From positions 4,092,001-4,156,000 of the forward strand of contig NC_016475.1 of assembly GCF_000226095.1 (NCBI RefSeq): a stretch of DNA of 64,000 nucleotides, in the 5' to 3' direction. Origin of the DNA: Thermothelomyces thermophilus ATCC 42464 (Eukaryota; Ascomycota; Sordariomycetes; Sordariales; Chaetomiaceae). The notes under the pieces are model-generated. The model worked only from the letters and a program-made list of their open reading frames with translations. It had not been told where the DNA came from and ran no database searches. Below, piece after piece: positions 22,846-34,058 of the stretch (position 1 is the stretch's first letter; each line of letters starts with the position of its first letter). A program made the translations under genes and the position numbers.

Positions 22846-25585
22846 TCAACTCAGAAACTTGGAGTCTCCCTGCTGAAACAACCAATCCCTATTCGCATCC
22901 ACCATAAAATCCGTGATATTGAACTCGCCCGGCACGCCGGGCACGGCGCTGCCGCCGGCCTCCATCCCATTCCCTGTCCCATCCCCGCCCGCGCCCGCGC
23001 CCGTGCCCGGCTCGACCGGCAGCCGGGGCACGTTGAAGAAATCAAAGACGTCCAGATACTCGAGCTCGTTCGGCGCCGGCGTCCTCGACAAGGGCGTGGC
23101 GCTCGGGAACCGGCTCTGCCACCCGCCATTCCCGCCCCCGTGGCCATTTCCGCCACCGTTGGCCGTCGGCGGCACGTGCCTCGGCTGGCGGCTGATCAAA
23201 AAATCCAGATCGAAGGCGGTCCGGCGCATGTCCGCCAGGATCTTGACGCTCCCGGGGACCTCCCCGCCGCCCTGGCGCTCGCTGTCGCGGTGCTCGTCCA
23301 GGACGCGGGTCAGCAGGCTGCAATACCGGGCGGCGACCGGCCAGTAGCGCCCCATCTCGCGGAGGGTATCTACGAAAAGGCCGATCTGCGGGCTCAGCTT
23401 GCGCTCGACCGTGCTGCCGTGCACGAGGAGGACGCGCGCGGCGACCCACAGCGTGAACGCGAACGGCGGGCCGAGCTTGACGAGCAGGCCGTTGTTGACG
23501 ACGAACTCGCACAGGGCCGAGATGTTTTCGACGGCCGTGTGGCAGCGCTGCGACGCCGAGTACGACGGCGTGAAGATGGGCGAGCGGGTGGTCGGGTACG
23601 CGGCCGACGAGTGCAGGCGGATGACGGCCGTGTGGTACGTGGCGTGCAGCATGACCCAGCCGCAGTTGAGCGTCTTGGCCGATGCGGGCTGGAAGAGCTT
23701 CGCCATGTTGCCGTACTCGCCGGGCAGGCCGAACTTCCAGCTCGCGAGCATGTTGTAGAGCTCCTTGTAGCGCATCTGCCAGGTCTCGACGTCGGAGAGA
23801 GCGCTGATGTCGACGGGCTGCTTGAGAAACTTGTGAATCTTGGAGAGGATGCCGAGGATCTCAATGTAGTAGCTGAAGGCGCCGAGATTCTCGGGCTTGT
23901 CGACCTCGTGTTCCGGAGCGCCGCCGCAGTTGCCGGGCTTGGGATCGTCAGCCCGGAACCAGCGGGTTTCCACTTTTTGGTTCTTCATCCACAGGTCTTC
24001 CCGGCACGGCAGGGTTCGGTCGATCTCGCGGTCGTCTATACCAAACTCGAATGCTGTCGCGATGGTTGCATACCGGTCCAGCAGATACACCATCCAGAAC
24101 AGCCTCCGTCTCGACTCCTCCTCGATGAAGTCCCTCGGCTCCGGCAGGATCATGGCGCGCAGCGTGTATATGGATGTGTAACCGGGCGCCACCGAGAAGG
24201 AGTTGCTCTCGACGGCTAACCCGAGCTGCACGACGGCCCGAGTGATGAGCGCCATGATGTTCCAGCCCGGCGGCCCGTTACTGCTACCGCACAGGTCCAA
24301 TGCGAGGATCACCAGCGCCTGCAACGACTTGACCGACAGGTGCTCCATACCGTAGAGGAGCACCCGCTGCTTCGAGGCGTCGTGGTAGCGTTTCCGACTC
24401 TCCTCGGTCAAGCGGGCGTCGGTCGAGTATCGCAGAGCCGTGGCGACGATGGCGTGCAGCAGGAGCTTGTCTTCGTCGTCGATCATGGACGGCCCAAAGA
24501 GCGAGTCCAGCGTGGTCTTTCGATGCAGGATAGGACACCAGGTGTTGACATGCTTGAAATAGAGGTCCACCAACGCATACAGCAGGTCATACGGCGGGAG
24601 TTCCTGCTCCGGGGCCATGTGCGCCGAGTGTTGAGTGGCGGCCGAAGGTGACTGCAACTGCGCGGCATGTCCGGCGCTGTAGTACTCCGGAGCTGGGGCG
24701 CTCGGCGGCATTGCTGCCTGCATGTGGTTGGGCGGCGAGATGCCGCTGACGGCGGGAGGGGCAGGAGGGAAGGTGTCGTGTACCGAACCGGCAGACAAGC
24801 CGAAATCGATCGACGTCGAGGGCTTCTGGAGGAACAGAGCCGTCTCAGCCTGCGGGGTCCGAATCGTGTCGTGTCCGGGGCGCCCAAAGATCGGGGGGAT
24901 CGCCTCCCGCGGGGTTCCTTGGTCGCTGGGTATGCTGGTATTGCTGCCTCGGACGCTGGGAGGGGCATGATGTGTGAGGCCGGTGCCAGCACTGCCGTTT
25001 CCGCTGGCCGGGCTGTTGTTGGAGGTCAGGGCCTGGAGAATCTCGGCGTGAACTCGAAGCTTCTCCTCGAGCTTGTCGAGGCGCTGCTCCAGCTCGCGGC
25101 CGTACCCAGCGCGCAACCCCGGCTTCTTCCTCTCCTTGTACTCGCATAGTGCGCCATTGCGGCTGCACCACCCACACGACGGTTGCCCTCGGTCGCATTT
25201 GACCTGTGGCGGTCAGCTTCGAGTAATCAAACTACCGGAAGGTGGTAGATGTCTTAAGTCGATAAAAGATAAGAATAGTTCGAGACCTACTTTCCGCTGT
25301 TTGCACAGCTCGCACCTAGGCGGCGTCAGCATCCGACTGCGCTTCGCGCGACAGCGGGCAAGAGCTGCTGTTGCGAACAGCTACTTACGACACGGAGAGG
25401 GGCCGCTTGCGCTTGCCGAGGCGGGTCTCCTCGTGCTGATCGTCGTCGTTGTCGAGGTCGTCGGCGCTGTTTTGGCCATCATCGCTCCCCCCCGGGGGAT
25501 CAGGATGCCGGGGCGGTTGCGCGTGTGCGGAGCGCGGCGATGACTGATGGCCGTTGTACCGGGGGGCGGTTTGGGCCTGCATCAT
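22846..25585 (-). CDS. Zn2Cys6 transcription factor, candidate regulator of L-rhamnose genes
   Basis: Exons 25585-25389, 25315-25291 and 25203-22846 join in frame to give 859 residues. The middle exon is only 25 bp. The spliced product has a complete zinc cluster: Cys67-x2-Cys70-x6-Cys77-x6-Cys84-x2-Cys87-x6-Cys94, built from all three exons. The basic stretch GKRKRPLSV precedes it. A coiled coil (RELEQRLDKLEEKLRVHAEIL, about residues 109-130) follows and would allow dimerisation. A fungal-specific transcription-factor domain starts near LYALVDLYFKHVNTWCPILH. The C-terminus is Gly-rich and then acidic. I chose the double ATG at 25585; no upstream in-frame ATG was found in the open stretch. 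The gene is divergent from the L-rhamnonate dehydratase gene across 1.3 kb. A role in rhamnose control is inferred from this position and from the known TRC1 arrangement in Scheffersomyces stipitis. Confidence 0.88.
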
Positions 25586-26884
25586 GCCTGGGCGCCAATC
25601 GCGCGACTGATAAGTCGCTCTCACCCACGAACGAGGAGGCTGGTCTAGGGGGGAGGGGGGCACAGCGCGAGAGGCGAATCTCGGGATCGGAAGGGGAGCG
25701 AGTGGAGCGGAGCGAGGGCTCGATACGATCAACGCCGAGCCCGCGCTTTGGTCGATTGTTTCGGGTATCGGAACCGAGTGCCACGTGCCGGAAACGACTG
25801 CGTCTTCCGACCTCTAGCATGCACGGCCGCCACCTCCCTCGCAATTTTGCGGCCAACGAGCAGGCACAGGGTGGGAGCCGATGCTCCGTCGATCGGTTCG
25901 GGGTAATGTTGAGTAGAGGAGCGAGCACGGGGAGCGGTTGTGGAGAGACCTCGGCCGTTTTATCGCGGTCATCCGAAGTCCGACCGCATGGCTCGTGCAC
26001 GGCGCCCTGGCTGCAACTTTCCCGCTTTGCGGCACCCCCAAAATACGGCAAAATATGGGGAAGCGAGCTTGGCGGGGTGCGGGCTCACGAGGGCAAGCAC
26101 GCGCGTATGCGAGGCAGGTGCTGACAGATCGCCTTCCAGGCAACGCCGCTGTTGCCCCCTGATGCTCGTTATCTGAGATTATCCGGCGCATCCAATATTC
26201 CAAGTCTGTGTTTCACACTCCTTTCTGTCGGCACCCTGGTTGCAGTCTTCGCGAGGGACGACACCCCACGCAATGACTAGAACCACTAGCTGGCTGCCGA
26301 GGTCTTGTCAAGTGCACCGAAACAGCTCGAGGCATGAAGAGCTTAGAATTGGAACCCTACACCACCAATAAAATTTCAGAGCACACTATGCCCGATGCAA
26401 GGCCTTTGCTACTTCTTCTTAACGGGATCAGTGGCTCAGGGTCATCCATTCGCCTCGTGGGTAATCGCAGACACACAAGGGTTAGGACTCTGGGTCCCCT
26501 TCCTTTAGCCGCGCCGAGCGTACGATGCAGTCCAAGACAAGGCCCGAGACGACCAATCTCCTCACGCATGGTGCAGAGAAGGGGTGGGGTTTGAATAAGA
26601 AGTGGGCATGACAATCTATGTGCTCCAGCCGACTGACTGCGTTACGATAATCTGACGGGGGAATGGCGAGGGGCAGCTCTTTGCTCAAAAACCCCCAACT
26701 GTCTCCATCATCGGCACATCAGCCCCCGATCCCCCTTCCCTCACCTTCAGGGACCCACAGCTCGAAAGGCAATCCCAGAAAAAGACGCCGCTCGCCCTAT
26801 TGGCGAATTCCTTCTCTTTCTCCTGCCAAGGCGAAAGGTTCCCGAAGCCACCTTTTTTCCACCTCTCTCGAAAGAGTCGTCACC
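25586..26884. promoter_or_regulatory. Divergent intergenic region between regulator and rhamnonate dehydratase
   Basis: About 1.3 kb separates the two divergent starts. It must carry the promoters and 5' UTRs of both genes. Open frames here on both strands have no family motifs and look like by-products of GC-rich DNA. No individual operator can be named. Confidence 0.5.
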
Positions 26885-28343
26885 ATGTCCGCGATGCGAG
26901 AGTTTCCAACCATCAAGGCCATCCGGTCTTATGTCATCAGCGGCGTCGGGTCGGGTAAGCTACTCAGGGTCCCGTTGGCGCGCGCATGTCACTGACGGAT
27001 GACAGGCGGCGACTATCACAACGTGAAGGGCGGGCACTGGTAAGGTTGTTGTTCTCGACCTGTCAAACCTACTCGCTGACTCCCTAGGTTGATCGACTCA
27101 CCCATCTCGACACCGTGCTCAAGATGGGAGAAATACCGGGCTTCGAGAACTAGCTGGGGCATCAACGTGCTGGGCTCGTTCTTTATCGAGGTCGAGGCGA
27201 CCGATGGCACCGTCGGCTATGCAACCGGCTTCGGCGGTAAGCGAGAAGATGCAGCTTCCGCGGATCCCACTGGGCTGCTAACACGCACGCATAGGGCCAC
27301 CGGCGTGCTGGCTGGTCCACCAGCACTTTGAGCGATTCTTGATCGGAGCCGATCCGCGTAACACAAACCATCTTTTCGAGCAAATGTACCGCGCGTCCAT
27401 GTTCTACGGCCGCAAGGGTCTTCCGGTCGCCGTCATCTCCGTCATCGACCTGGCAATCTGGGACCTGCTGGGCAAGATCCGCGGCGAGCCCGTCTACAAG
27501 CTCATCGGCGGCAACACCAAGGATCGCATCGACTTTTACTGCACCGGTCCCGAGCCCACCGCCGCCAAGGCCATGGGTTTCTGGGGCGCCAAGGTGCCAC
27601 TGCCCTACTGCCCGGAGGAAGGCCAGGCGGGTTTGAAAAAGAATGTCGAGTTTCTGCGCAAACATCGGCAGGCGGTCGGTCCCGACTTCCCGCTCATGGT
27701 TGACTGCTACATGTCACTTAACGTGCCGTACACGATCGAGATTGCCAAGGCGTGCGAGGACCTCAACATCAACTGGTGGGAGGAGTGCCTCAGCCCTGAC
27801 GACACGGACGGGTTTGAGCAGATCAAGCGGGCGCACCCGACCCTCAAGTTCACGACGGGCGAGCACGAATACTCGCGATATGGATTCCGCAAGCTCATCG
27901 AGGGCCGCAACCTCGACATCATCCAGCCCGACGTCATGTGGCTGGGGGGCATGACGGAGCTGCTCAAGGTGGCGGCCATGGCGGCGGCGTACGACATCCC
28001 CGTGGTGCCGCACGCCAGCGGGCCGTATAGCTACCACTTCGTCATCAGCCAGCCCAACACGCCGTTCCAGGAGTATCTGGCCAACTCGCCGGACGGAAAG
28101 AGCGTGCTGCCAGTGTTTGGGGATCTCTTCGTGGACGAGCCTATTCCGACAAAGGGGTACTTGACGGTGGCGGAGTTGGACAAGCCGGGATTCGGACTGA
28201 CACTCAACCCGGCGGCCAGGTCAAAGCTGATTCCAGCCACGTACCTCCTGACCCCCCCGACCGCTTCATTGAGCCCGCCTACGAACGGGGTGCCGGCGGA
28301 GAATGAGTGCAAGGAAGCGGTGGACAGCTCGAAGACAGCTTGA
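26885..28343 (+). CDS. LRA3: L-rhamnonate dehydratase (enolase superfamily)
   Basis: Exons 26885-26954, 27006-27039, 27088-27236 and 27295-28343 join in frame to give 433 residues. The N-terminal capping domain runs through GGDYHNVKGGHW, DSPISTPCSRW and GINVLGSFFIEVE. The barrel follows. The metal ligands expected in this superfamily can be placed at the Asp of LMVDCYMS, a Glu of INWWEECL and the Glu of FTTGEHEY. The catalytic His of VVPHASGPYSYHF is also present. This pattern is close to known fungal and bacterial L-rhamnonate dehydratases, which convert L-rhamnonate to 2-keto-3-deoxy-L-rhamnonate with Mg2+, in the cytosol. The second exon is only 34 bp. The C-terminal 45 residues are Pro/Ser-rich and probably variable. 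The symbol follows the yeast LRA naming and is by homology. Confidence 0.92.
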
Positions 28344-29259
28344 CGTGATGTTAAAACTTAGGGTATCGCACCGGAGTATGGGCGGCGACACGTCAGACCT
28401 TGGATGATCTTGGCATTGCTTTCAGCTGTATCTTCTCAATACAAATGACGGCCTTTTATTGTTCAAACTTCCACTGTGGCATCACTGACGTCACTTTGCC
28501 AAGCCTCCCTCTCAAGAAGATTCGAGCTCATCCCGTCGACAGCCGCCGTTCCGGAAAATGTCTTTTTAGCCGGAAGAAATTAAGACGCTGCCTACTGTAA
28601 CGCACTCTCGATGCGCCGCCGCGGCGGGAGCGTCCTTATCGTCAGGCGGTCCGCTGCCACTGTTTGGCGCCCCTTACCTCGCTATAATTCAGACCGAGAT
28701 GTGGATCCAGGGTCCCACAGCAGTGAGGCGCGGGGTATGGGGTGGACACGGTGGGTACGGAGTACGGCAACGAGGGACGAGGGGGAGGAGCTCAGATGGG
28801 GTCTCGGCCCCGTCCAAGCTCATCTCGATAAGGACGGACAAGTGGTCTATCTGTGAGGACAAGGTTTGGCATAACAAACTCGGGAAGAACACTCGTTGCC
28901 GCCAGCACCTATTGAAGAACGAGAGACAAAGGTGAGTGGATAAACCAAAAAAAATAAAAAAAGAAACGAAAAAAAAGAAACGAAAAGAAAAGAAGGAACA
29001 TCCGTGAACCATAACATCACCGCGGACAGCGGCTGAAGGTGTCCATCCTTCAAGCAAATATCCCTTCCCTTGCAATTCATTGACTTGGCCTGCGGCGCGG
29101 TGTTTGTTTCGGACTGGTTCGAGAGAAAGACGACACCCGGCGACTCGATAAGGTTGTGACCCAAAACTGCGCCTACAATCGTCACTCTCCGTTCCGCCAA
29201 CAGACCATCCTCCCGGTGGAGCACGTCTGTCAACCGCCTGACACCCTTCTCGCTACAAC
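28344..29259. promoter_or_regulatory. Upstream region of L-rhamnose dehydrogenase gene
   Basis: About 0.9 kb between two genes in the same direction. A strongly purine-rich tract of A and AAAG/AAAC units lies at about 28945-28998, roughly 265 bp before the next ATG. Such poly(dA) tracts often exclude nucleosomes in fungal promoters; that role is inferred here. Confidence 0.45.
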
Positions 29260-30081
29260 ATGGCCCCCCAAGCCAAGCTCCTCGCGGGCAAGACAGCCAT
29301 CATAACGGGCGGCACCACGGGGATCGGGCGGGCCATCGCACTGACTTTCGTCGCCCAAGGCTGCAACGTGGCCGTCAACCACCTCGACCTCGAGAAGGAC
29401 AAGCGCCACCTCGACTCGCTGCTGTCCGAAGCCGCCGCGATCCGCGAGAAGGACCCGGCCGCGGGCAGGCTGGCCCACCTGCCGGGCGACGTGCGCGACC
29501 CGGCGACGGGGCCGGCGCTGGTGGCCTTCGCGCTGTCCGAGTTTGGCACAAAGCGGCTCGACGTGTGCGTCTCCAACGCGGGCATCTGCACCTTCGCGCC
29601 GCTGCTCGACCTGTCGGCCGACCTCTTCTCCAACACGGTGCGGACCAACCTGGACGGGGCCTTCTACGTCGTGCAGGCGGCGGCCCGCCAGATGGCGCTG
29701 CACAACGACCCGCCCGGCGGCGGCTCCATCATCGCCATCTCGTCCATCTCGGCCCTCGTCGGCGGCGGCCTGCAGGCCCACTACACCCCGACCAAGGCCG
29801 GCGTCCTCTCGCTCATGCAGAGCGCCGCCGTCGCCCTGGGCCGGTACGGCATCCGCTGCAACGCCCTGCTGCCCGGCACCATCAAGACCCAGCTCAACGA
29901 GGAGGACCTCAAGGACGACGCCAAGAGGACCTACATGGAAGGGCGCATCCCGCTCGGCAGGACGGGCGTGCCGGACGACTTGGCCGGGCCGGCCGTCTTC
30001 TTGGCGTGCGACGAGCTGAGCGGCTACGTGACGGGGGCGCAGCTGCTGGTCGACGGGGGGCTGTTTGTGAATTTGCAGTAA
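29260..30081 (+). CDS. LRA1: L-rhamnose 1-dehydrogenase (short-chain dehydrogenase)
   Basis: A single exon of 273 residues. The cofactor motif GGTTGIG is at 17-23, SNAG at 105-108, the catalytic Ser162 in IAISSISALVGG, and Tyr175-x3-Lys179 in HYTPTKAG. The segment IRCNALLPGTIKTQLNEEDL and the ending LLVDGGLFVNLQ closely resemble the L-rhamnose 1-dehydrogenase of the yeast LRA pathway. The enzyme oxidises L-rhamnose to L-rhamnono-1,4-lactone with NAD(P)+ in the cytosol. It lies 0.9 kb downstream of the rhamnonate dehydratase gene in the same direction. Asn41-His in VAVNHLDLE, at the end of beta-strand 2, would affect NAD versus NADP choice, but I cannot settle which is used. Confidence 0.92.
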   Translation: MAPQAKLLAGKTAIITGGTTGIGRAIALTFVAQGCNVAVNHLDLEKDKRHLDSLLSEAAAIREKDPAAGRLAHLPGDVRDPATGPALVAFALSEFGTKRLDVCVSNAGICTFAPLLDLSADLFSNTVRTNLDGAFYVVQAAARQMALHNDPPGGGSIIAISSISALVGGGLQAHYTPTKAGVLSLMQSAAVALGRYGIRCNALLPGTIKTQLNEEDLKDDAKRTYMEGRIPLGRTGVPDDLAGPAVFLACDELSGYVTGAQLLVDGGLFVNLQ

Positions 30082-30782
30082 CTGGTTTCCGGCGGCAGCA
30101 GGAGAAGGCCGGGGAGCAGGAAACAGGCGTTGGGAGGAAGGCAAATATATATGCGGTATGGAGGCGACAATGTTGTGACTCGGGAGTCGAAATAATTAGG
30201 CATTGCGCAATCTCGAGCTGGTCTAAGATCATGCAAGTCTGAGTGACATGGCCGGTGGTGGCCGAGAACTGCAGGCAACCTCGAATCTGCATCTCGGTTG
30301 GCTATACTTTCTATGGGATGAGACAGCAGAAGAGCCACTTCGGATATATGTGTATGTATGTACAATCTCGCCGAGAGCGACCAGGTACCCAAAGGCTGAA
30401 AACATCGCGCGTAAATTGATCACCATGGGTAAATGATTGCTCTAAACCTAGCAAGAATGACATGATAGAATATATAATTAATTATAAACAAGAAAAGTAA
30501 ACTAGCCATTGTTCTGCAAGCAGCCAAGTGGACCATAGACTGGCAACTCCCCCCATCCCCGCTCAGCCGGCGAGCGCCCTACGTTCCCTATCCGACGAAC
30601 TCCCTTTTCCAGAATTATCACCTTAATATGGGCATCATACCACGACCAGCAGCCAGCTCTTACCACGTTCATCTAAGCGATATTATTGAGGAAAAAAAGC
30701 CACCCAACCCCCTCACCCTCCCTCTCCACACAGATACATAGTTACATCTCCCCCTTCCCCCCCCCCTTCACACCCCTTTTCT
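30082..30782. other. Intergenic region between convergent genes
   Basis: 3' flanks of the rhamnose dehydrogenase (+) and the small secreted protein (-). Contains a C-rich low-complexity stretch near 30745-30775. No gene recognised. Confidence 0.5.
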
Positions 30783-31346
30783 TTAAGCAGAGACGAACCT
30801 GAAGTCGACGACCACTTGCCCTTGCACGTCTCCCCTGCGGCACCAGACGCCGCTGCTGACGCCGGCGCGGCCGTCCCGGGCGTTGGCGTCGGTGAGGTGG
30901 GCGCGGACGTAGAAGCGGAGGTCGTTGGTGCCGAAGCGGTAGTCGACCACGCCCGGGCCGCCGCGGGCCGCGTCGTTCTGGTGGCTCAGCCGGACCTCGA
31001 CGGCGCAGGTCCCGCTCGCCGCCAGCCGCGTCCACCGGTCGTCCGCCCCGGCCGCCCCCGCCACCTCCCGCGACTCGGTCTCGCTAGCCGTCACCAGCCA
31101 GTACCCCGGCCCCGGGTTCGCGTCCGACAGCGCCCGGCAGTCCGCCACCAGCGGCGCCGACGGCCCGTGGCTGTACCGCGGAACGGCCTCGCCGCAGTAG
31201 TCGTCCTCTTGGGGTGCCGACGACGGGTGGTAGTCGGCCCGTCTGGTCGGGTGGGGGCCGCTGCTGGTGGGTGCTGCGGCGGTCGTGGTGCCGGTTGCCG
31301 TCAAGGTTGCGAGGGCGAGCAGAACGGCTCTTGCGAGGGAGGGCAT
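30783..31346 (-). CDS. Small secreted protein, Hce2 (Ecp2-like) domain candidate
   Basis: One exon, 187 residues. The first about 25 residues (MPSLARAVLLALATLTATG and on) are a secretion signal. The mature part has exactly four cysteines, at 51, 70, 114 and 169. Their contexts are DYCGE, PLVADCRAL, SGTCAVEV and SGVWCRRG. This spacing and the VADC and SGTC motifs are those of the Hce2 domain found in the secreted fungal protein Ecp2 and homologues. Members occur in pathogens and in saprotrophs, so a role in virulence does not follow. The function of this copy is unknown. The assignment rests on motif memory without a profile search. Confidence 0.65.
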   Translation of the reverse strand: MPSLARAVLLALATLTATGTTTAAAPTSSGPHPTRRADYHPSSAPQEDDYCGEAVPRYSHGPSAPLVADCRALSDANPGPGYWLVTASETESREVAGAAGADDRWTRLAASGTCAVEVRLSHQNDAARGGPGVVDYRFGTNDLRFYVRAHLTDANARDGRAGVSSGVWCRRGDVQGQVVVDFRFVSA

Positions 31347-32205
31347 TGTTGTTGTTATGTTGAGCGGAAGAGTATTGTCGTGTGAATCCGAACGGGCGAG
31401 TGTATTTGGCGACAGCCCTCTTCTTGCAGTAATATGGAAAGCGTTGACTGCTGTGAAATGGCTAGGGAGTGATGCGGTTTAGATTTCTGATTACAATGCT
31501 GTATGTACCTAGCTATGTACTTATAACTTCAGGATCTCAGAACTCCCTACTGCCATCCCCCAATTCCCAACCCCGTCACTCGTGAGCCGCTCTCAAAAGG
31601 CCGCTGGCCCATCACTGACCAACCCTGACCAACCCTGTGCCACCATCTGAGACATCCCATCACAGTCCCGCCCAAATAACCCAAAAGGGGCAAAAAGAGA
31701 AAAAAGAGAACAGCAGCATGCTAAGCCATTCAGCGCCACAGCCAATGCCCGGCCAAGTTCGGGCCGCTCACGACCCCCTGGACCTGCATACACGCCTCCA
31801 CAATGCACAACCGCCAGCGCGTCACACGTGTGCGGTGCTTAGGGCTGCAACTTTGTGGCCCAGTACAAATCGATCAAGCTACTTTGTACGTATAACCTCG
31901 ACTTTCAGTGCCAAAGAATGCGGCCAGGTCGGAGCCTTTCTTTGACTTGTACGCCGCAAATCATTTGGCGCCGGCCTTGTCATGCAATGGTTTGTATTGG
32001 CCATTCCGGCGCACAAAGACCGGCGCTCTCTGGGAGATCTGTTGGTCAATGCCAGTGATCACACAGGCCTTTCTTTGTCTCGGTGTTCAGCACCCCAGGG
32101 CTCCTCGCCATTGGCTGGTAATAGAAACTCATCCAGCACGGCCTTGTTGGCCATGATCCAGGGCGACCTCAGCTGAACACAAGTCATCACGTTCAAATAC
32201 CAAGG
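31347..32205. other. Intergenic region
   Basis: Upstream of the small secreted protein gene. A purine-rich tract lies at 31684-31712. No supported gene. Confidence 0.5.
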
Positions 32206-32860
32206 GTGCGCCATCTTCCCGAGGTCATATACCTAGTGCCTCGAATTCCTGTCTTCTCTGGGTCGGATGAGCTCCAGGATCTCTCTCATTTCATTGTCCT
32301 GGATGCATCGCAGTGCAAAACCGTCGAAGCGGGCAACGACAACACTCTCAATGTCCTTACTGACATGCTTCAGGCAATAATTATCCTAAAGCGATCTGCT
32401 CGGCATGTTTGACAATGATCTGTCCTAGTTAGCATGCGACCGGCAATGGACGATGCTTGACCTACGGGCAACACGATGGTGCAGATACCGGTCCATGCAA
32501 GAGACACAGGAGGGGAAGGCACAAGAGCGAAGCCGACAGCATCCCTTGTCTTCTGGATAAACTGTACGGCAGACAAAATGATGCCATAGTCAGCAGCATC
32601 TCGCCTTGCTAGATTCAAGTATTCTTAGGCCAGCCTGGTGAACGTTTCCTCGTCAGTGCTGCTTGGTTTTTCATCATCTGAATATGGCTCCTTGTCAACA
32701 CGCGACAAGCAGAAAGAGTTAAAGGTGCCATTCCTTGTAAAGGTGTCGGAAGCTGTGGAGCTTCTAAACGTATTAGCCACGCGTTTGCCACAGCTGTATA
32801 AGGCTATTCAACGCATTGGCCAGTCCCTTTGTCTATAAATGCCACTCCTTTTGTCTCCTT
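32206..32860 (-). pseudogene. Possible fragment of an NLR-like protein N-terminal (NWD/NACHT-associated) domain
   Basis: On the minus strand, 32618-32430 reads LARRDAADYGIILSAVQF, then FIQKTRDAVGFAL and PPVSLAWTGICTIVLPV. The last part resembles the AWAGVC..LP motif in the N-terminal domain of many fungal NACHT NLR-like proteins. Frames upstream and downstream on the same strand carry stops (for example a TAA just before the segment), and there is no NACHT part. I read it as a decayed relic at the edge of the repeat block. It could instead be chance similarity. Confidence 0.35.
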
Positions 32861-33483
32861 TATAGATAGTTTCAACAAGGCACTCTTTCCTTCGTATAGC
32901 CACCTACTACAGACACTACTTTTAACGCTCCCGGAAGCTTATTATTACGTTCGGTAGTTATGAGCCTGGCGCCTTGACTACTCCTCTACCGACGTATCTT
33001 TAATATTAGTAGTAGCTTCTTCTATTATGAACTCTCTTACCCTGCTTTAATATACTTTTGATAACGTATCTGTCTATTATGTCTAAGATCCTAGTTAAGA
33101 CTTCTATACACCTTATAGGGCTTGGTTCCTAGAACTTATAATATATCGAACTATAGTTATAGGCTAAATTTGCTAGTATATAGGGATTTATTGATCTTAA
33201 TAGTGACTATAAGCTAGATCTAGAAGTTCTATAGTGCCTAACCTATAAGTAAGCTAGAGATAACCTTATCTTAGCTTTCTAGGAGTAACTCTAAGAAGGA
33301 TTGTTACCTTTAATATCTGTAGATTTAATACCTTCTAATATAGCTATTATAGCCGAATTTATACAACTATAAGACTCCTTTTATAAAGATATCGTATATA
33401 TTATAGATATTAGTAAGTAGATAGGATGGCTATAATACTAGCTAGTATATACTATAGATCTTAAACTTTATAAAGCTATAAAA
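32861..33483. other. AT-rich mutated DNA; left half of an older degenerate coding region
   Basis: Base composition shifts sharply to AT with very many TA steps. The plus strand from about 33150 to 33483 reads as a protein-like frame broken by TAG/TAA. It continues, in the same frame, right of the inserted retrotransposons at 48679. The frame contains pieces such as DLNSDYKLDLEVLQCL and LIPSNIAIIAEFIQLQ. The family is unknown. The last five bases (33479-33483, TAAAA) are the left target-site duplication. Confidence 0.55.
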
Positions 33484-33931
33484 TGTGACGAACCCAACTC
33501 AGACTTCTTCTAAAAGGGTCCAGACGGAGGTGGATTGAGCGGGACAAGCAGGCGGGTCGTCTAAGGGATTCGGTGAAGCCAAAGGGTTCACAACAACACT
33601 TAGAGTTATCTCTCACAGTAATCAGCAATGCTTGGTATAAGTACTGTGATTGTGATTGTTACCACTGGTGAACTCCCAGAGTCCACCATAACGAGTAACT
33701 AGCTAGCTATATATACACAATTGTCTGTCCTTCTTCAATAGTTATCACCAGTACCACTTCTCCTTTCACTTCGTGATTCTGCGTTGTCGACGGTGACATG
33801 TTATTATCACCAGTGAAGACCTTAGTCTTGGCGGTGATAATCTTCTGATTGGTCCGTCAAGTGATTGGCTGTCGGAATGTCTCGCGTCCTAGCTGCAGCC
33901 TGCCAGGCCGCCTATATGCTTATTCGTAACA
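33484..33931 (-). repeat. 3' LTR of copy 1
   Basis: 448 bp, ending on this strand as TGTTACG when reverse-complemented from 33931 and ...TTCGTCACA at 33484. The other full LTRs of the pair have the same length. Next to it inside the element lies a purine tract (AAAGGAGGGGCA, minus strand) that fits the polypurine tract. Confidence 0.93.
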
Positions 33932-34058
33932 CGATGCCCCTCCTTTAAGGCTTTCGACCCGAAAGCCCTCTTAGGCCGTTTCAAATAGCGCCAATAACCC
34001 TTCGCTTGTGAGTACTACATTCTCCCTATTTCTGCGTCGCGGTCGCCATGTTGACAAA

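Noticed and set aside
23140-24219. Plus-strand open frame of 359 codons
   Set aside because: Antisense to the Zn2Cys6 regulator; no family features and repetitive Ala/Val/Asp composition.
25525-26124. Plus-strand open frame of 199 codons in the divergent promoter
   Set aside because: No recognisable motif, and competing frames exist on the other strand. More likely promoter and 5' UTR DNA.
29230-30144. Minus-strand open frame of 304 codons
   Set aside because: Antisense to the L-rhamnose dehydrogenase, whose motifs are unambiguous.
33600-33900. CRISPR-like or satellite array
   Set aside because: The repeated sequence is the LTR seen at several positions in both orientations; there are no short regular repeats with spacers anywhere in the window.
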